A program made the position numbers and the translations under genes. A stretch of 64,000 nucleotides of DNA, from positions 192,274-256,273 of the forward strand of contig NZ_FOLM01000003.1 of NCBI RefSeq assembly GCF_900112355.1, in the 5' to 3' direction. How positions within the stretch are numbered: position 1 is the first letter of the stretch; every line of letters begins with the position of its first letter. Source of the DNA: Streptomyces aidingensis (GTDB lineage Bacteria; Actinomycetota; Actinomycetes; Streptomycetales; Streptomycetaceae). The notes beneath the pieces were generated by a model that worked only from the letters and a program-made list of their open reading frames with translations, was not told where the DNA came from and did not search any database. Positions 51,124-59,425 of the stretch are shown here, in pieces.

Positions 51124-52500
51124 TCAGGCCGTGCCGCGCGGCTCCGCCGTCACCGGCATCCTGTTGGGGTGGATGCCGGCCCGGACCACCGGCCTGATCT
51201 CCACCCCCGGCAGCGGGCGCAGCCGCCACCGCCGGCAGATCATGGCCACCGCGATGGTCATCTCGGTGATCGCGAAGGCATCCCCGATGCACTTGTGCGC
51301 ACCGACGCTGAAGGCCATCCAGGCGGCCCGGGGCACCTGCGGGGGCGGCTCGGCGAGCCAGCGGTCCGGGTCGAACCGGTACGGGTCCGGATACCAGCGG
51401 GCGTCGTGGTGCACCATGTGCGGGCTGTAGAGGATCTCCGCCCCCTCGGGGACGGTGACCCCGCCCAGCCGGATGTCGTTCCTGGCCCGCCGCATCAGGA
51501 TCCAGGGGGCGTGCACCCGCAGGGTCTCCTTGACGACGCGGCCGGTGTACGCCAGTTTCGCCAGGTCCTCGTGGTCCGGATCGCGGTCGCCGAGCACCTC
51601 GTCGATCTCGGCCAGCACCCGGGCCTCCACCTCCGGATGGCGGCTGAGCTCGTAGAACAGCCAGGCCAGGGTGGCGCCGGTGGTCTCCATGCCGGCGATC
51701 CCGAAGTTGATGACGTTGTCCCGCACCTGGCGGTCGGTCAGCGTCTCGCCGTCCTCGCCCCCGGACTGCGCCATCATGGCCAGCAGGCTGTTGTCGTCCT
51801 CGGCGGCGTCGGCCCGGTAGGCGGCCACCGCCTGGCTGGCGGCGGCCCTGAGATCGCGCAGCGCCCGGTCGAAGCGGCGGTTGCCGGGCGTCGGCACCCG
51901 GCCCCACTGATCGGGCGTGGCGGCCCGGACGATGAAGCCGCGGGAGACGATGGGCAGGGTGCGCCGGAACTCGGCGGCGATGGAGGAGGGCAGACTGCCG
52001 GCGAACAGGCATCCGGTGACGCTGTCCAGCGAATACCGGTCCATCTCCTTGTCGAGGGCGATCACCCGGCCGGGCCGCCAGTCCGCCATCAGCTCCTTGG
52101 CCACCTGCCGTATCGCCACGCTGTAGCCGGGTATCCGGGAGTGGTGGAACGCGGGCTGGAGCTTGCGCCGCAGCCGCCGGTGGGTCTGGCCGGAGGTGCT
52201 CAGGATGCCCTCGCCCATGACGAGCGACATCTTCTTGAAGAAGCGTCCCCGCTCGAACTCGTGCTGCTTCTCCACCAGGGCGAGCTGGAGCAGTTCCGGA
52301 TGGTTCACCGCATAGACGGACATGGGGCCGAACCGGATCTTCAGGACATCACCATGGGCCGGCAGCGAGGTGATGAAGTCGAGCGGGCGGCGGATCATGG
52401 CGGGCATGTGCCCGATCAGTGGCCAGGCTCCCGGCGCCAGGGGCGCGCGGCCGGACTGCCGGCCGGGGCCCGGCACCGTTCTCTCTGCCGTCTCGGCCAT
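51124..52500 (-). CDS. Cytochrome P450, terpene module A
   Basis: A 458-residue P450 of the longer, eukaryote-like class (as CYP170 types): a Pro-rich start (GAWPLIGHMPAMIRRP), I-helix FGIAGMETTGATL, ExxR in KETLRVHAPW, PERF-like region YRFDPDRW, and heme loop FSVGAHKCIGD. It should hydroxylate or oxidise a hydrophobic substrate, most likely the terpene made by the divergent cyclase. ATG 52500 follows AGAAGGGA. It shares a 372-base divergent spacer with the methyltransferase gene. Confidence 0.92.
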   Translation of the reverse strand: MAETAERTVPGPGRQSGRAPLAPGAWPLIGHMPAMIRRPLDFITSLPAHGDVLKIRFGPMSVYAVNHPELLQLALVEKQHEFERGRFFKKMSLVMGEGILSTSGQTHRRLRRKLQPAFHHSRIPGYSVAIRQVAKELMADWRPGRVIALDKEMDRYSLDSVTGCLFAGSLPSSIAAEFRRTLPIVSRGFIVRAATPDQWGRVPTPGNRRFDRALRDLRAAASQAVAAYRADAAEDDNSLLAMMAQSGGEDGETLTDRQVRDNVINFGIAGMETTGATLAWLFYELSRHPEVEARVLAEIDEVLGDRDPDHEDLAKLAYTGRVVKETLRVHAPWILMRRARNDIRLGGVTVPEGAEILYSPHMVHHDARWYPDPYRFDPDRWLAEPPPQVPRAAWMAFSVGAHKCIGDAFAITEMTIAVAMICRRWRLRPLPGVEIRPVVRAGIHPNRMPVTAEPRGTA

Positions 52501-52558
52501 CTGTGGTCCCTTCTCTCCGGGTGTTCCGGTGCGGTGTGACGGAGTGATCTGTTCCCCC

Positions 52559-52572
52559 GTGAGTGAACTCAC
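52559..52572. promoter_or_regulatory. Candidate operator GTGAGT-N2-ACTCAC
   Basis: Perfect 6-base arms about 60 bases before the P450 start. Resembles the inverted repeat at 150-163. Confidence 0.5.
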
Positions 52573-52577
52573 ATTCG

Positions 52578-52623
52578 CCGAAATCTGTCGATTAACGCCA
52601 TGTTCATGGCTTGAAGATTTCGG
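52578..52623. promoter_or_regulatory. Nested inverted repeats (46 bases)
   Basis: Outer arms CCGAAATCT (52578-52586) and AGATTTCGG (52615-52623) are perfect 9-mers. Between them lies a second palindrome, GCCATG-N2-CATGGC (52597-52610). Centres differ by only three bases. Looks like a complex regulator site or an RNA/cruciform structure in the P450 leader. Confidence 0.6.
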
Positions 52624-52872
52624 ATTTCTTTCCCCTCTTGAGCGTTTCCCCAGGTCGGCTCGGTGCTGCCCGGTTGCGCTGGGGAGGGTGGGCTCGGGGA
52701 GGATGGGGTGAGAAGCGTGGCGGTGGGGCGTGGCCGGGGATGTTGCGATGTAAGGGCGTTTTGCGACAGAAAGACTTTTGCTTGTGACTGTTTGGTGATT
52801 TCTCTTGATGAGTGCTGGGTAGTGATGGCGTGGTCACGACATGTACCCATGGTCTATGCGGGAGGAATGTTG

Positions 52873-53808
52873 ATGGACGGCACCCAATCCCCGTCCTCGG
52901 CAACGGCGGTCGCTGCCCCGGCCGCCGGGCCGGGCCCGGTGCCCGCCTACTACTCGGCGAAAACCGAAGAGATCATCCGCAAGTACGGCAATGGGGGAAG
53001 AGGCGCCCCGCACTACCACCTCGGTCTGTTCGACGGCCCCCTGCCCACCTCACAGATCGGCCCGGAGGCCATCCGGGAACGCATCTGCCGGGCCCAGGAG
53101 GCCATGCTGGAACGCGCCGCACGGCGCTGGGGGGTGTTCGCCGCACCGCCCGGCTCCCTGCTGGACATCGGCTGCGGACTCGGCGGCGGCTCCCTCTACT
53201 GGGCACAGGAGCACGGCGCGCGGGTCACCGCACTCACCAACACCGCGGCGCACATACCCCACCTGTGGGAGTTCTCCCGGGCCGCCGGGGTGGCCGACCG
53301 GATCTCCCCGGTCCTGATGGATGTCCACGACCTGAGCACGGAGCGCGCCTACGACGCCGCGGTCGCCTTCGAGAGCACCAACCATATGGAGCGGTACCGG
53401 CTCTTCGAGGTGGTCGCCCGGGCGCTGCGGCCCGGCGGCTGGTTCGGCATCGAAGACCACTTCCTCACCGGGGACCGGGCGGCGGAATACCTCAACGACT
53501 ACTACACGACACGGCTGGGCACCTTCGACGAGTACCTCTCCGCGGCCCGCGCCGCCGGCCTGGAACTCGCCGACAACGACGATGTGACCGCCGGTGTCAC
53601 GGAGTTCTGGGTACAGAGCATGGCCTGGTCGGCCACCGAACTGGAGCGGGCGATGCAGTCGGGCGACGCCGGCGAGACCACCGAACGGACCGGTTTCACC
53701 ACCGCCCGGCTCGCCGAATCGGCCCGGAAGCACGGGATCTTCTTCCGCCTCTGGCGCGACCGCGAGGTGGAGACCCGGCTGCTGCTGTTCCGCCTGCCGC
53801 CCCGCTGA
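52873..53808 (+). CDS. SAM-dependent methyltransferase (probable terpene/prenyl C-methyltransferase)
   Basis: A 311-residue class I methyltransferase: SAM loop LLDIGCGLGGGSLYWA near residue 96, acidic ESTNHMERY, and GWFGIEDHF. The N-terminal YYSAKTEEIIRKYGNGGRG segment and C-terminal lid resemble small-molecule or isoprenoid methyltransferases; it does not match the geranyl-diphosphate methyltransferase of 2-methylisoborneol in the parts I can recall. ATG 52873 is seven bases after GGAGG; the ATG at 52867 is too close. The terpene cyclase follows 41 bases later. Confidence 0.85.
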   Translation: MDGTQSPSSATAVAAPAAGPGPVPAYYSAKTEEIIRKYGNGGRGAPHYHLGLFDGPLPTSQIGPEAIRERICRAQEAMLERAARRWGVFAAPPGSLLDIGCGLGGGSLYWAQEHGARVTALTNTAAHIPHLWEFSRAAGVADRISPVLMDVHDLSTERAYDAAVAFESTNHMERYRLFEVVARALRPGGWFGIEDHFLTGDRAAEYLNDYYTTRLGTFDEYLSAARAAGLELADNDDVTAGVTEFWVQSMAWSATELERAMQSGDAGETTERTGFTTARLAESARKHGIFFRLWRDREVETRLLLFRLPPR

Positions 53809-53849
53809 CCGCCTGCGGCGGGACGCCGCCGCGGACTTGGAGACCCAGC

Positions 53850-55007
53850 ATGCGCACCGCGCCCACCACACCCACAGCACCGGAAACCCGCACCGCACCG
53901 GCAGGCTCCGCGGCGGTGGCGCCGGGATGGACCCCGCCGCCGTTCTGGTGCCCCATCGAGCCCGCCGACCCGCCCGTCCACCCCGACGCCCCCGGGATCG
54001 AGCGCCGCGCCCGGGAATGGGTGATCAACTCCGGCATCGTCCGGGACGAAACCGCGCTCGCCTGGAACCTGGCGACCCGCTGCACCGATGTGAGCTGCCG
54101 GGTGATCCCCGAGGGAGACGCGGAGAAGGCCTTTCTCTTCACCATCTGGAACCACTGGGCCTGCGCCCTCGACGACGCGGTCGACGACGGGCCGGCCGCC
54201 ACCACCACCGGCGCGGCCGTCATCGACATCGCCGCCCGGGTCTGCCGCGCGCTGGAGCTGCCCGGCTCCGGGATGCTCGGCCCGGACCACCCCTTTGCCC
54301 CGGCCCTCCAGGACCTGGTGCACCGCACCCGGGCGGTCCTCACCCCGGTCCAGCTCCACCGGGTGGCCCACGGGCTGCGGGACTGGCTGTGGGGAACGGC
54401 CTGGCTGGTCTCCGCACAGGAGCGCGGAGTGCTGCCCGCCATCGGCGACTACGCCGCGATGCGCCCCTCCGCCATCGGCACCCGGTTCTCCCTCGCCTGG
54501 GGCGAACTGGCCCCCGGCATCGCGGTGCCCGCCGAGGAGCTGTACTCCCCGCCCGTACAGGCGGTGACCGACGCCGCCGCCTTTGTCTTCGGCTGCGACA
54601 ACGACCTGTGCTCCTGGGGCAAGGACCAGGGCACCGAACGCACCTACCCCAGCCTGCTCACCATTCTGGCGCGGGACGCGGGATGCTCCCCCGAGGAGGC
54701 GGTGCCCGCCGCGGTGGCGCTGCGGGACCGGGTCATGACCCTCTATCTGCGGCTGCGCGACCGGATCGCCCGGGACGCCGGACCGGACCTGCGCCGCTAT
54801 CTGCGGGTGACGGACCACTACCTCGTGGGCTGCCTGCACTGGATGGACGCCGCCCCCCGCTTCGCCAGCCCGGCCGGCCGCCATCCGCTGCCGGTGGCGG
54901 GCGCCCGGCTCGGCATCACCTGGCGCGACACCCCGGCCGACGACACCCTGGAACCGCCGCCCGGCCTGGAGCAGGTCGCCTGGTGGTGGCGGCAGCTCGA
55001 CGGCTGA
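53850..55007 (+). CDS. Class I terpene cyclase, module A
   Basis: A 385-residue terpene cyclase. The aspartate-rich motif is D108-D109-A-V-D112-D113; the second metal triad is N251-D-L-C-S255-W-G-K-D259, where the usual last Glu is Asp. The pyrophosphate sensor R205 (RPSAIG) lies 46 residues before N251, as expected, and W331...R337-F338 replaces the usual C-terminal RY by RF. An N-terminal Thr/Pro-rich tail (1-25) is disordered. Product unknown. ATG 53850 follows GGAG. Confidence 0.9.
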   Translation: MRTAPTTPTAPETRTAPAGSAAVAPGWTPPPFWCPIEPADPPVHPDAPGIERRAREWVINSGIVRDETALAWNLATRCTDVSCRVIPEGDAEKAFLFTIWNHWACALDDAVDDGPAATTTGAAVIDIAARVCRALELPGSGMLGPDHPFAPALQDLVHRTRAVLTPVQLHRVAHGLRDWLWGTAWLVSAQERGVLPAIGDYAAMRPSAIGTRFSLAWGELAPGIAVPAEELYSPPVQAVTDAAAFVFGCDNDLCSWGKDQGTERTYPSLLTILARDAGCSPEEAVPAAVALRDRVMTLYLRLRDRIARDAGPDLRRYLRVTDHYLVGCLHWMDAAPRFASPAGRHPLPVAGARLGITWRDTPADDTLEPPPGLEQVAWWWRQLDG

Positions 55008-55064
55008 CCGCGCCCCCGCACCCCACCGCACTCACCGCCCGGCACCGCACGCACGCATGGCGCC

Positions 55065-55108
55065 GCGGGCCCCGGACGGCCGGCGATCGCCGGCCGTCCG
55101 GGGCCCGC
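55065..55108. terminator. Perfect 44-base palindrome, bidirectional terminator
   Basis: Each 22-base half is the exact reverse complement of the other (centre GCGATCGC), in the 119-base gap between the convergent terpene cyclase and conservon P450 genes. It would fold into a very stable hairpin in either transcript. Confidence 0.8.
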
Positions 55109-55126
55109 CCGGGGACAGGCGCCGGG

Positions 55127-56461
55127 TCAGAGGGCCGCCGGCTCGGCGGCGGCCGGCACCTGCCGGGTGTCCGCCTCCCAGGCCCGGCCCACCCGGGGCC
55201 GCGGCGTGAACTGCACCGGCAGCCTGGTCAGCGTCCGCAGCAGCAGCGAGGTCTGCCACTCCAGTTCGCCGTCGGAGGCCGCGAGCTCCAGGTCCGGCAG
55301 CCGGGTCAGCAGCGTACCGATGCCGACCGAGGCGATGGCGCGCGCGATGTGCGAGCCCGGACAGATGTGGTCGCCGGCCCCGAAGGACAGATGCGAGCGG
55401 TTCCCGATCACCAGCGCCCGCAGATCCGGACGGACCGCGGGGTCGGTGTTCGCCGCGGCCAGGCCGAGGATGAGCATGTCGCCCTTGCGGATCTGCTGGT
55501 CCGCCAGCATGGTGTCGGTGGTCGCCCACCGGCCCACCACCGTGACGAACGGCGGGTAGTCCCACAGCACCTGCTCGATGGCGTCCGGCAGCCGCATGTG
55601 ACCGCCCCGCAGATTGGCCCGGAACCGCTCGTCGGAGAGCAGCACCCGGACCGCGTCGGAGAGCAGGCACGAGGTGCTGGCGGCGCTGACCAGCACCAGC
55701 CGCAGATGCTCCCGCACCGAGTCGGCGTCCAGCCCGGCCTCGTGCCGGAACATCACGCTGGCCAGGTCGTGTCCCGGCTCCCGGGACTTGCGGGCGATCA
55801 CCTCGCTGAGCAGCTCGGTGACGAAGTCATTGCTGGCCGGGGCGGTCGGGGAGCCCTTGAGCAGATCCCAGACCGCCACACCCAGCCGCGGCGCCTGGTC
55901 CTCCGGCAGGTCCATCATCTTCGCCAGCACCAGCATCGGCAGATGCTCGCTGAAGAGGCCCACCAGCTCGGCCCGGCCGTGCTCGCAGAACTCGTCGATC
56001 AGCGCGTGCGCCGACTGCGTGATGTAGCGGCGCAGCCCGCGGTGGTGGAAGCGCGACAGGCTGTCCGCCAGGCTGCCCCGCAGCCGCTTGTGCTCCTTGC
56101 CGTCCACCAGGTTGCACAGCGGCTGCCAGGCGGTGATCGGCGCCATCGGGTGGTCCGGGGTGATCCGGCCGTCCTGGATCTCCCGCCAGTTCCGGGAGTC
56201 CCGGGAGAACAGGTAGTGGTTGCGCGCCACTTCCACGTTCTCCCGGTAGCCCAGGACCAGCCAGGCCGGCAGCTCACCGGGCAGCAGCACCGGGGCCACC
56301 GCGCCGTGCCGGGCCCGCAGCTCGGAGTACCAGCTCATCGGGTCGTTCTCGTACTGGGGGCCGAACAGCGGACGGCGGCCGTCGTGCGCGGCGTGTGCCG
56401 GGCAGCCCGGCGGCGGCTCGGGGAAGGCCCCGTCCGCGAGGGTGGAGTGAGGATCGGTCAC
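55127..56461 (-). CDS. cvnE: Conservon-associated cytochrome P450 lacking ExxR (CYP157-like)
   Basis: A 444-residue P450, last gene of the conservon. The heme loop FGAGDHICPGSHIAR is normal, but the K-helix motif reads EQVLW (E-x-x-L), losing the arginine of ExxR, and the I-helix reads SAASTSCLL rather than AGxxT. Loss of ExxR is known for CYP157 proteins in Streptomyces conservons. It may have an altered or non-catalytic role. GTG 56461 overlaps the GTPase stop by four bases. Confidence 0.9.
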   Translation of the reverse strand: MTDPHSTLADGAFPEPPPGCPAHAAHDGRRPLFGPQYENDPMSWYSELRARHGAVAPVLLPGELPAWLVLGYRENVEVARNHYLFSRDSRNWREIQDGRITPDHPMAPITAWQPLCNLVDGKEHKRLRGSLADSLSRFHHRGLRRYITQSAHALIDEFCEHGRAELVGLFSEHLPMLVLAKMMDLPEDQAPRLGVAVWDLLKGSPTAPASNDFVTELLSEVIARKSREPGHDLASVMFRHEAGLDADSVREHLRLVLVSAASTSCLLSDAVRVLLSDERFRANLRGGHMRLPDAIEQVLWDYPPFVTVVGRWATTDTMLADQQIRKGDMLILGLAAANTDPAVRPDLRALVIGNRSHLSFGAGDHICPGSHIARAIASVGIGTLLTRLPDLELAASDGELEWQTSLLLRTLTRLPVQFTPRPRVGRAWEADTRQVPAAAEPAAL

Positions 56462-57105
56462 GGGAGCTCCGAGGCGTCGGCAAGTTTCTGCAGGTGGTGC
56501 ATGAGGGTGAGCAGGGCGTCCCGGCTGGAGTCCCGGCGACGGGCGTCGCACTCCACGATGGGCACGCCGGGCGGCAGGTCGAGGGCCTGCCGCACCTCGT
56601 CGGTGGAGTAGGACACCGAATCCGGGAAGGTGTTGATGGCGACGATGAAGGGCGTGCCGCTCTCCTCCAGCTTCTCCAATATGCCGAAGCTTTCCTCCAG
56701 CCGCCGGGTGTCCACCAGCACCACGGCGCCCAGCGCACCCTCGAACAGGCCGTTCCACAGGAACCAGAAGCGTTCCTGGCCGGGGGTGCCGAAGAGGTAG
56801 AGGATCATCTCCTCGTCCACCGTGATCCGGCCGAAGTCCATGGCCACCGTGGTGGTGGTCTTGGTCTCCACCCCCGCGGTGCTGTCCACTCCGAGGCTGG
56901 CCTGGGTCATGGTCTCCTCGGTGACCAGCGGCCGGATCTCGCTGACCGAGCGGACCATGGTGGTCTTGCCGACGCCGAAGGCGCCCGCGACCACCAGCTT
57001 GACGCCCAGCCGGGCGGTGTCCGGCAGTGCGTCCTCGCCGATCGGGTCATCGGCGGTGCCGGCCAACTGGCCGCCGCCGACCGGGTCAGAGACTTTGGAG
57101 TGCAC
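56458..57105 (-). CDS. cvnD: Conservon small GTPase (CvnD-like)
   Basis: A 215-residue Ras-like P-loop GTPase: VVAGAFGVGKTTMV (P-loop), YLFGTPGQERFWFLW (switch II) and INTFPDS in place of NKxD. Conservon GTPases are proposed to work with the histidine kinase-like protein in a membrane-associated, eukaryote-like G-protein relay. GTG 57105 is chosen for GGAGGG upstream; it overlaps the DUF742 gene by 20 bases. Confidence 0.93.
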   Translation of the reverse strand: MHSKVSDPVGGGQLAGTADDPIGEDALPDTARLGVKLVVAGAFGVGKTTMVRSVSEIRPLVTEETMTQASLGVDSTAGVETKTTTTVAMDFGRITVDEEMILYLFGTPGQERFWFLWNGLFEGALGAVVLVDTRRLEESFGILEKLEESGTPFIVAINTFPDSVSYSTDEVRQALDLPPGVPIVECDARRRDSSRDALLTLMHHLQKLADASELP

Positions 57106-57448
57106 CGATGACCCTCCGGAGGATGTCGCGATCGGGCATGGCGGACTTGGGGATCGGGGCGGGCGAGCGGGCTTCCACATTGCCCTCCGACAGCAGATCC
57201 ATCAGCAGCACCGTCACCACGCTGAACGGGAGCTTCAGATGCGCGGTGATCTCGGCCACCGACAGCGGGGAGCGGCACAGCCGCAGCACGCTCGCCTGCT
57301 CCAGCGACATCCCCGGCTTGGGGGCCGCCTTGGAGAGGATCAGCGTGACCAGGCCCAGGGCGGCGTGCTCCACATGACCGGCCCGGCCGCCGGTGATCAT
57401 GAAGAACCGCTCGGGGGAGTCCTCGTGCCAGTCGGGGGCGTCGCTCAT
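57086..57448 (-). CDS. cvnC: DUF742 protein (CvnC-like)
   Basis: A 120-residue protein with the DUF742 winged-helix pattern: RFFMITGGRAG at the start, SLEQASVLRLCRSPLSVAEI and LLMDLLSEGNV. Family members accompany every conservon and are thought to interact with the GTPase. Overlaps both neighbours: its start overlaps the roadblock stop by four bases. Confidence 0.93.
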   Translation of the reverse strand: MSDAPDWHEDSPERFFMITGGRAGHVEHAALGLVTLILSKAAPKPGMSLEQASVLRLCRSPLSVAEITAHLKLPFSVVTVLLMDLLSEGNVEARSPAPIPKSAMPDRDILRRVIGALQSL

Positions 57449-57873
57449 GGCAGTTGCCCGTCGCTGCGTGGCCTGCTCTTGAGATGCTCGCCGAGCCGGA
57501 CCACCAGATCCCGCATCCGCTGCGCGATCAGTCCGGTGTCCACCCCCCGGTCGGTCAGCACGGCGAGATGCGACCCCTCACTGGCGTCCATCACGAAGAT
57601 GAAGCCGGCCGGCAGTTCGATGGCGGCCATCCGCAGCCGCCGGTCCTCGTGCGGGGGCAGTTCCTCGGAGAGCGCGGCGGCGAGACTGCGCACTCCGGAG
57701 CAGCCGGCGGCGATCCGCTCGGCGGTCTCCTGGTCGGTGTTCCACTTGGCCTTGCACAGGCCGTCCGCTGTCACGACCACCACATGACGGGTCTGCGGAA
57801 CGCTCTTGGCGATGTCCTGGAGAAGCCAGTCCAGATTCCACGGTGCGAACTGCTCAGTCGTCGTCACGGCCAT
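57445..57873 (-). CDS. cvnB: Roadblock/LC7-domain protein (CvnB-like)
   Basis: A 142-residue roadblock protein: LDWLLQDIAKSVPQTRHVVV, TADGLCKAK, AGCSGVRSLAAALSEE and GFIFVMDASEGSHLAVL. Roadblock proteins resemble MglB and regulate small GTPase cycling. ATG 57873 after AAGGA. Its start overlaps the kinase stop by 20 bases. Confidence 0.93.
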   Translation of the reverse strand: MAVTTTEQFAPWNLDWLLQDIAKSVPQTRHVVVVTADGLCKAKWNTDQETAERIAAGCSGVRSLAAALSEELPPHEDRRLRMAAIELPAGFIFVMDASEGSHLAVLTDRGVDTGLIAQRMRDLVVRLGEHLKSRPRSDGQLP

Positions 57874-59425
57874 CCTTGCTTGACGCGTCGTCGTTCTTCG
57901 GACTGCTGGAGTCGGACTCCAGGCCCCGGGAGAAGGCGGCCAGCCAGTCCCCGGGCTCCCCGGCGTCGTAGTCCTGGGCACCGCCGCCCCCGGTTCCGGC
58001 CCGGGCGGCCGGTGCGGCGGGGGACGGGGAGGTGCCGCCGGCGGCCGGCTTCTTCCGGCGCCGCTGCGGCAGCCCGTTGGCGGTCCGCTCGGTCACCACC
58101 GGTGAGGAGCCGGCGCCGTCGTCCAGGGTGGCGCGCGCGGCGGGCAGCGTGGCGGTGGCCGTGCCGGACGCGGCGAGGCTCCGGCCGCCGGAGGGCGAGG
58201 CAGCCACCGGGGCCGCGGGCGCCGTCGCCTCGGTGGCCGGACGGTAGGAAGCGCGGCCGTAGTCGCTGGGGGCGGCGGTGATCAGCTCCTTGGGCACCAG
58301 CACCACCGCGCTCACGCCGCCGTAGGGAGAGGCGCCCAGCGAGATCTGGAGATTGAGCCGGTGGGCCAGGGTGCCGACCACGGCGAGACCGAGCTGCGGG
58401 GTCTCCCCGAGGTCCTCCAGGCCCATCCCGGCGTGCGCCCGTCGCAGGATGTCCTCACACGTCTCACGGGTCTCCTCGTTCATACCGAGGCCGCCGTCGT
58501 GAATCCCGACGGCGATGCCGTTGGCCACCTGCTCCATGGTGATCCGCACCAGGGTGCCGGGCGGGGAGTAGGTGGTGGCGTTGTCCAGCAGTTCGGCCAG
58601 GGTGTGCATCACCGACTCGGACGCATGGCCGGTGACCGCGAAGGGGGAGGGGTCCGGCAGCGAGAGACGGTTGTAGCCCTTGATCCGGGAGGCGGCGCCG
58701 CGCAGGGCGTCGTAGAGCGGGACCGGGCGGGTGCGCTGCGGGCCCGGCTGACCGCCGTTCAGCACGCTGATGGAGTCGCCGAGGCGGCCCATCTGCGCGT
58801 TCATGTGGTCGACCCGCATCAGGCCGCGGACCACATCGGGCAGTTCCCCGTGCTCGCGCTGGAGTTCGCGCAGCACGGTGGCCTGCTGGTTGGTGAGGCT
58901 CTGGAGCCGGTAGGCGAGGTCGAGGAAGGTCCGCTGGCCGGCGTCGCGCCGGCTCTCGGCCGTCTGCACGATCTCCAGAGTGTGACTGAGCAGGGTCTGG
59001 AAGACCTGGTGGAAGCGGGGCGGCAGCCCTTCGGCCGTCGCCTCGGTGAGCACGGTCTCGGCGAATTCGCCGCGGCGGATGCGGCGCACCGCCTCGGGCA
59101 GGAGGTCGTGCGCCAGCCGGTTGACCGCGGCGTTCTGGCCGCTCACCTGCTCGCGCAGATCGGCGATCTCGGCTTCCAGCGCGGCACGCCGGGCACCGGC
59201 GTCGGCCTGCTGCCGGGCGTACCGCCCGTCGCGGCGGGTGAGCAGGACCGCCATGACGGCGACCAGTACGGTCGCGGTCACTCCGGTCCACAGCACCCAG
59301 GCGCGGGCGTCGGAGGGGGCGGCCAGTGTGGTGATCGCCGTTCCGGCCGCCGGCAGGAGGGGACTCACCAGGCCCACGAACCGGACGGCGCGTTGGCCGC
59401 CGGGCGATGATCCAGCACGCACCAT
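57854..59425 (-). CDS. cvnA: Conservon sensor histidine kinase-like protein (CvnA-like)
   Basis: A 523-residue membrane protein: two helices near the N-terminus (FVGLVSPLLPAAGTAITTLA and VLWTGVTATVLVAVMAVLL), a coiled-coil signalling region, a dimerisation helix (RVDHMNAQMGRLGDSISVLN) and a GHKL ATPase with N-box LAELLDNATTYSPP, G1 DGGLGM and G2 LGLAVV. A ~150-residue disordered C-terminal tail follows. It is the input component of the conservon. ATG 59425 has GAGG six bases upstream; ATG 59431 is too close to it. Confidence 0.92.
   Translation of the reverse strand: MVRAGSSPGGQRAVRFVGLVSPLLPAAGTAITTLAAPSDARAWVLWTGVTATVLVAVMAVLLTRRDGRYARQQADAGARRAALEAEIADLREQVSGQNAAVNRLAHDLLPEAVRRIRRGEFAETVLTEATAEGLPPRFHQVFQTLLSHTLEIVQTAESRRDAGQRTFLDLAYRLQSLTNQQATVLRELQREHGELPDVVRGLMRVDHMNAQMGRLGDSISVLNGGQPGPQRTRPVPLYDALRGAASRIKGYNRLSLPDPSPFAVTGHASESVMHTLAELLDNATTYSPPGTLVRITMEQVANGIAVGIHDGGLGMNEETRETCEDILRRAHAGMGLEDLGETPQLGLAVVGTLAHRLNLQISLGASPYGGVSAVVLVPKELITAAPSDYGRASYRPATEATAPAAPVAASPSGGRSLAASGTATATLPAARATLDDGAGSSPVVTERTANGLPQRRRKKPAAGGTSPSPAAPAARAGTGGGGAQDYDAGEPGDWLAAFSRGLESDSSSPKNDDASSKDGRDDD

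Larger units (their letters stand above)
52501..52872. promoter_or_regulatory. Divergent promoter region of terpene module A
   Basis: A 372-base spacer, unusually AT-rich for this window between 52560 and 52660 and again at 52740-52830. It contains the palindrome GTGAGT-N2-ACTCAC (52559-52572) and a nested pair at 52578-52623, described separately. GGGAGG at 52860-52865 is the methyltransferase ribosome binding site. Confidence 0.7.
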
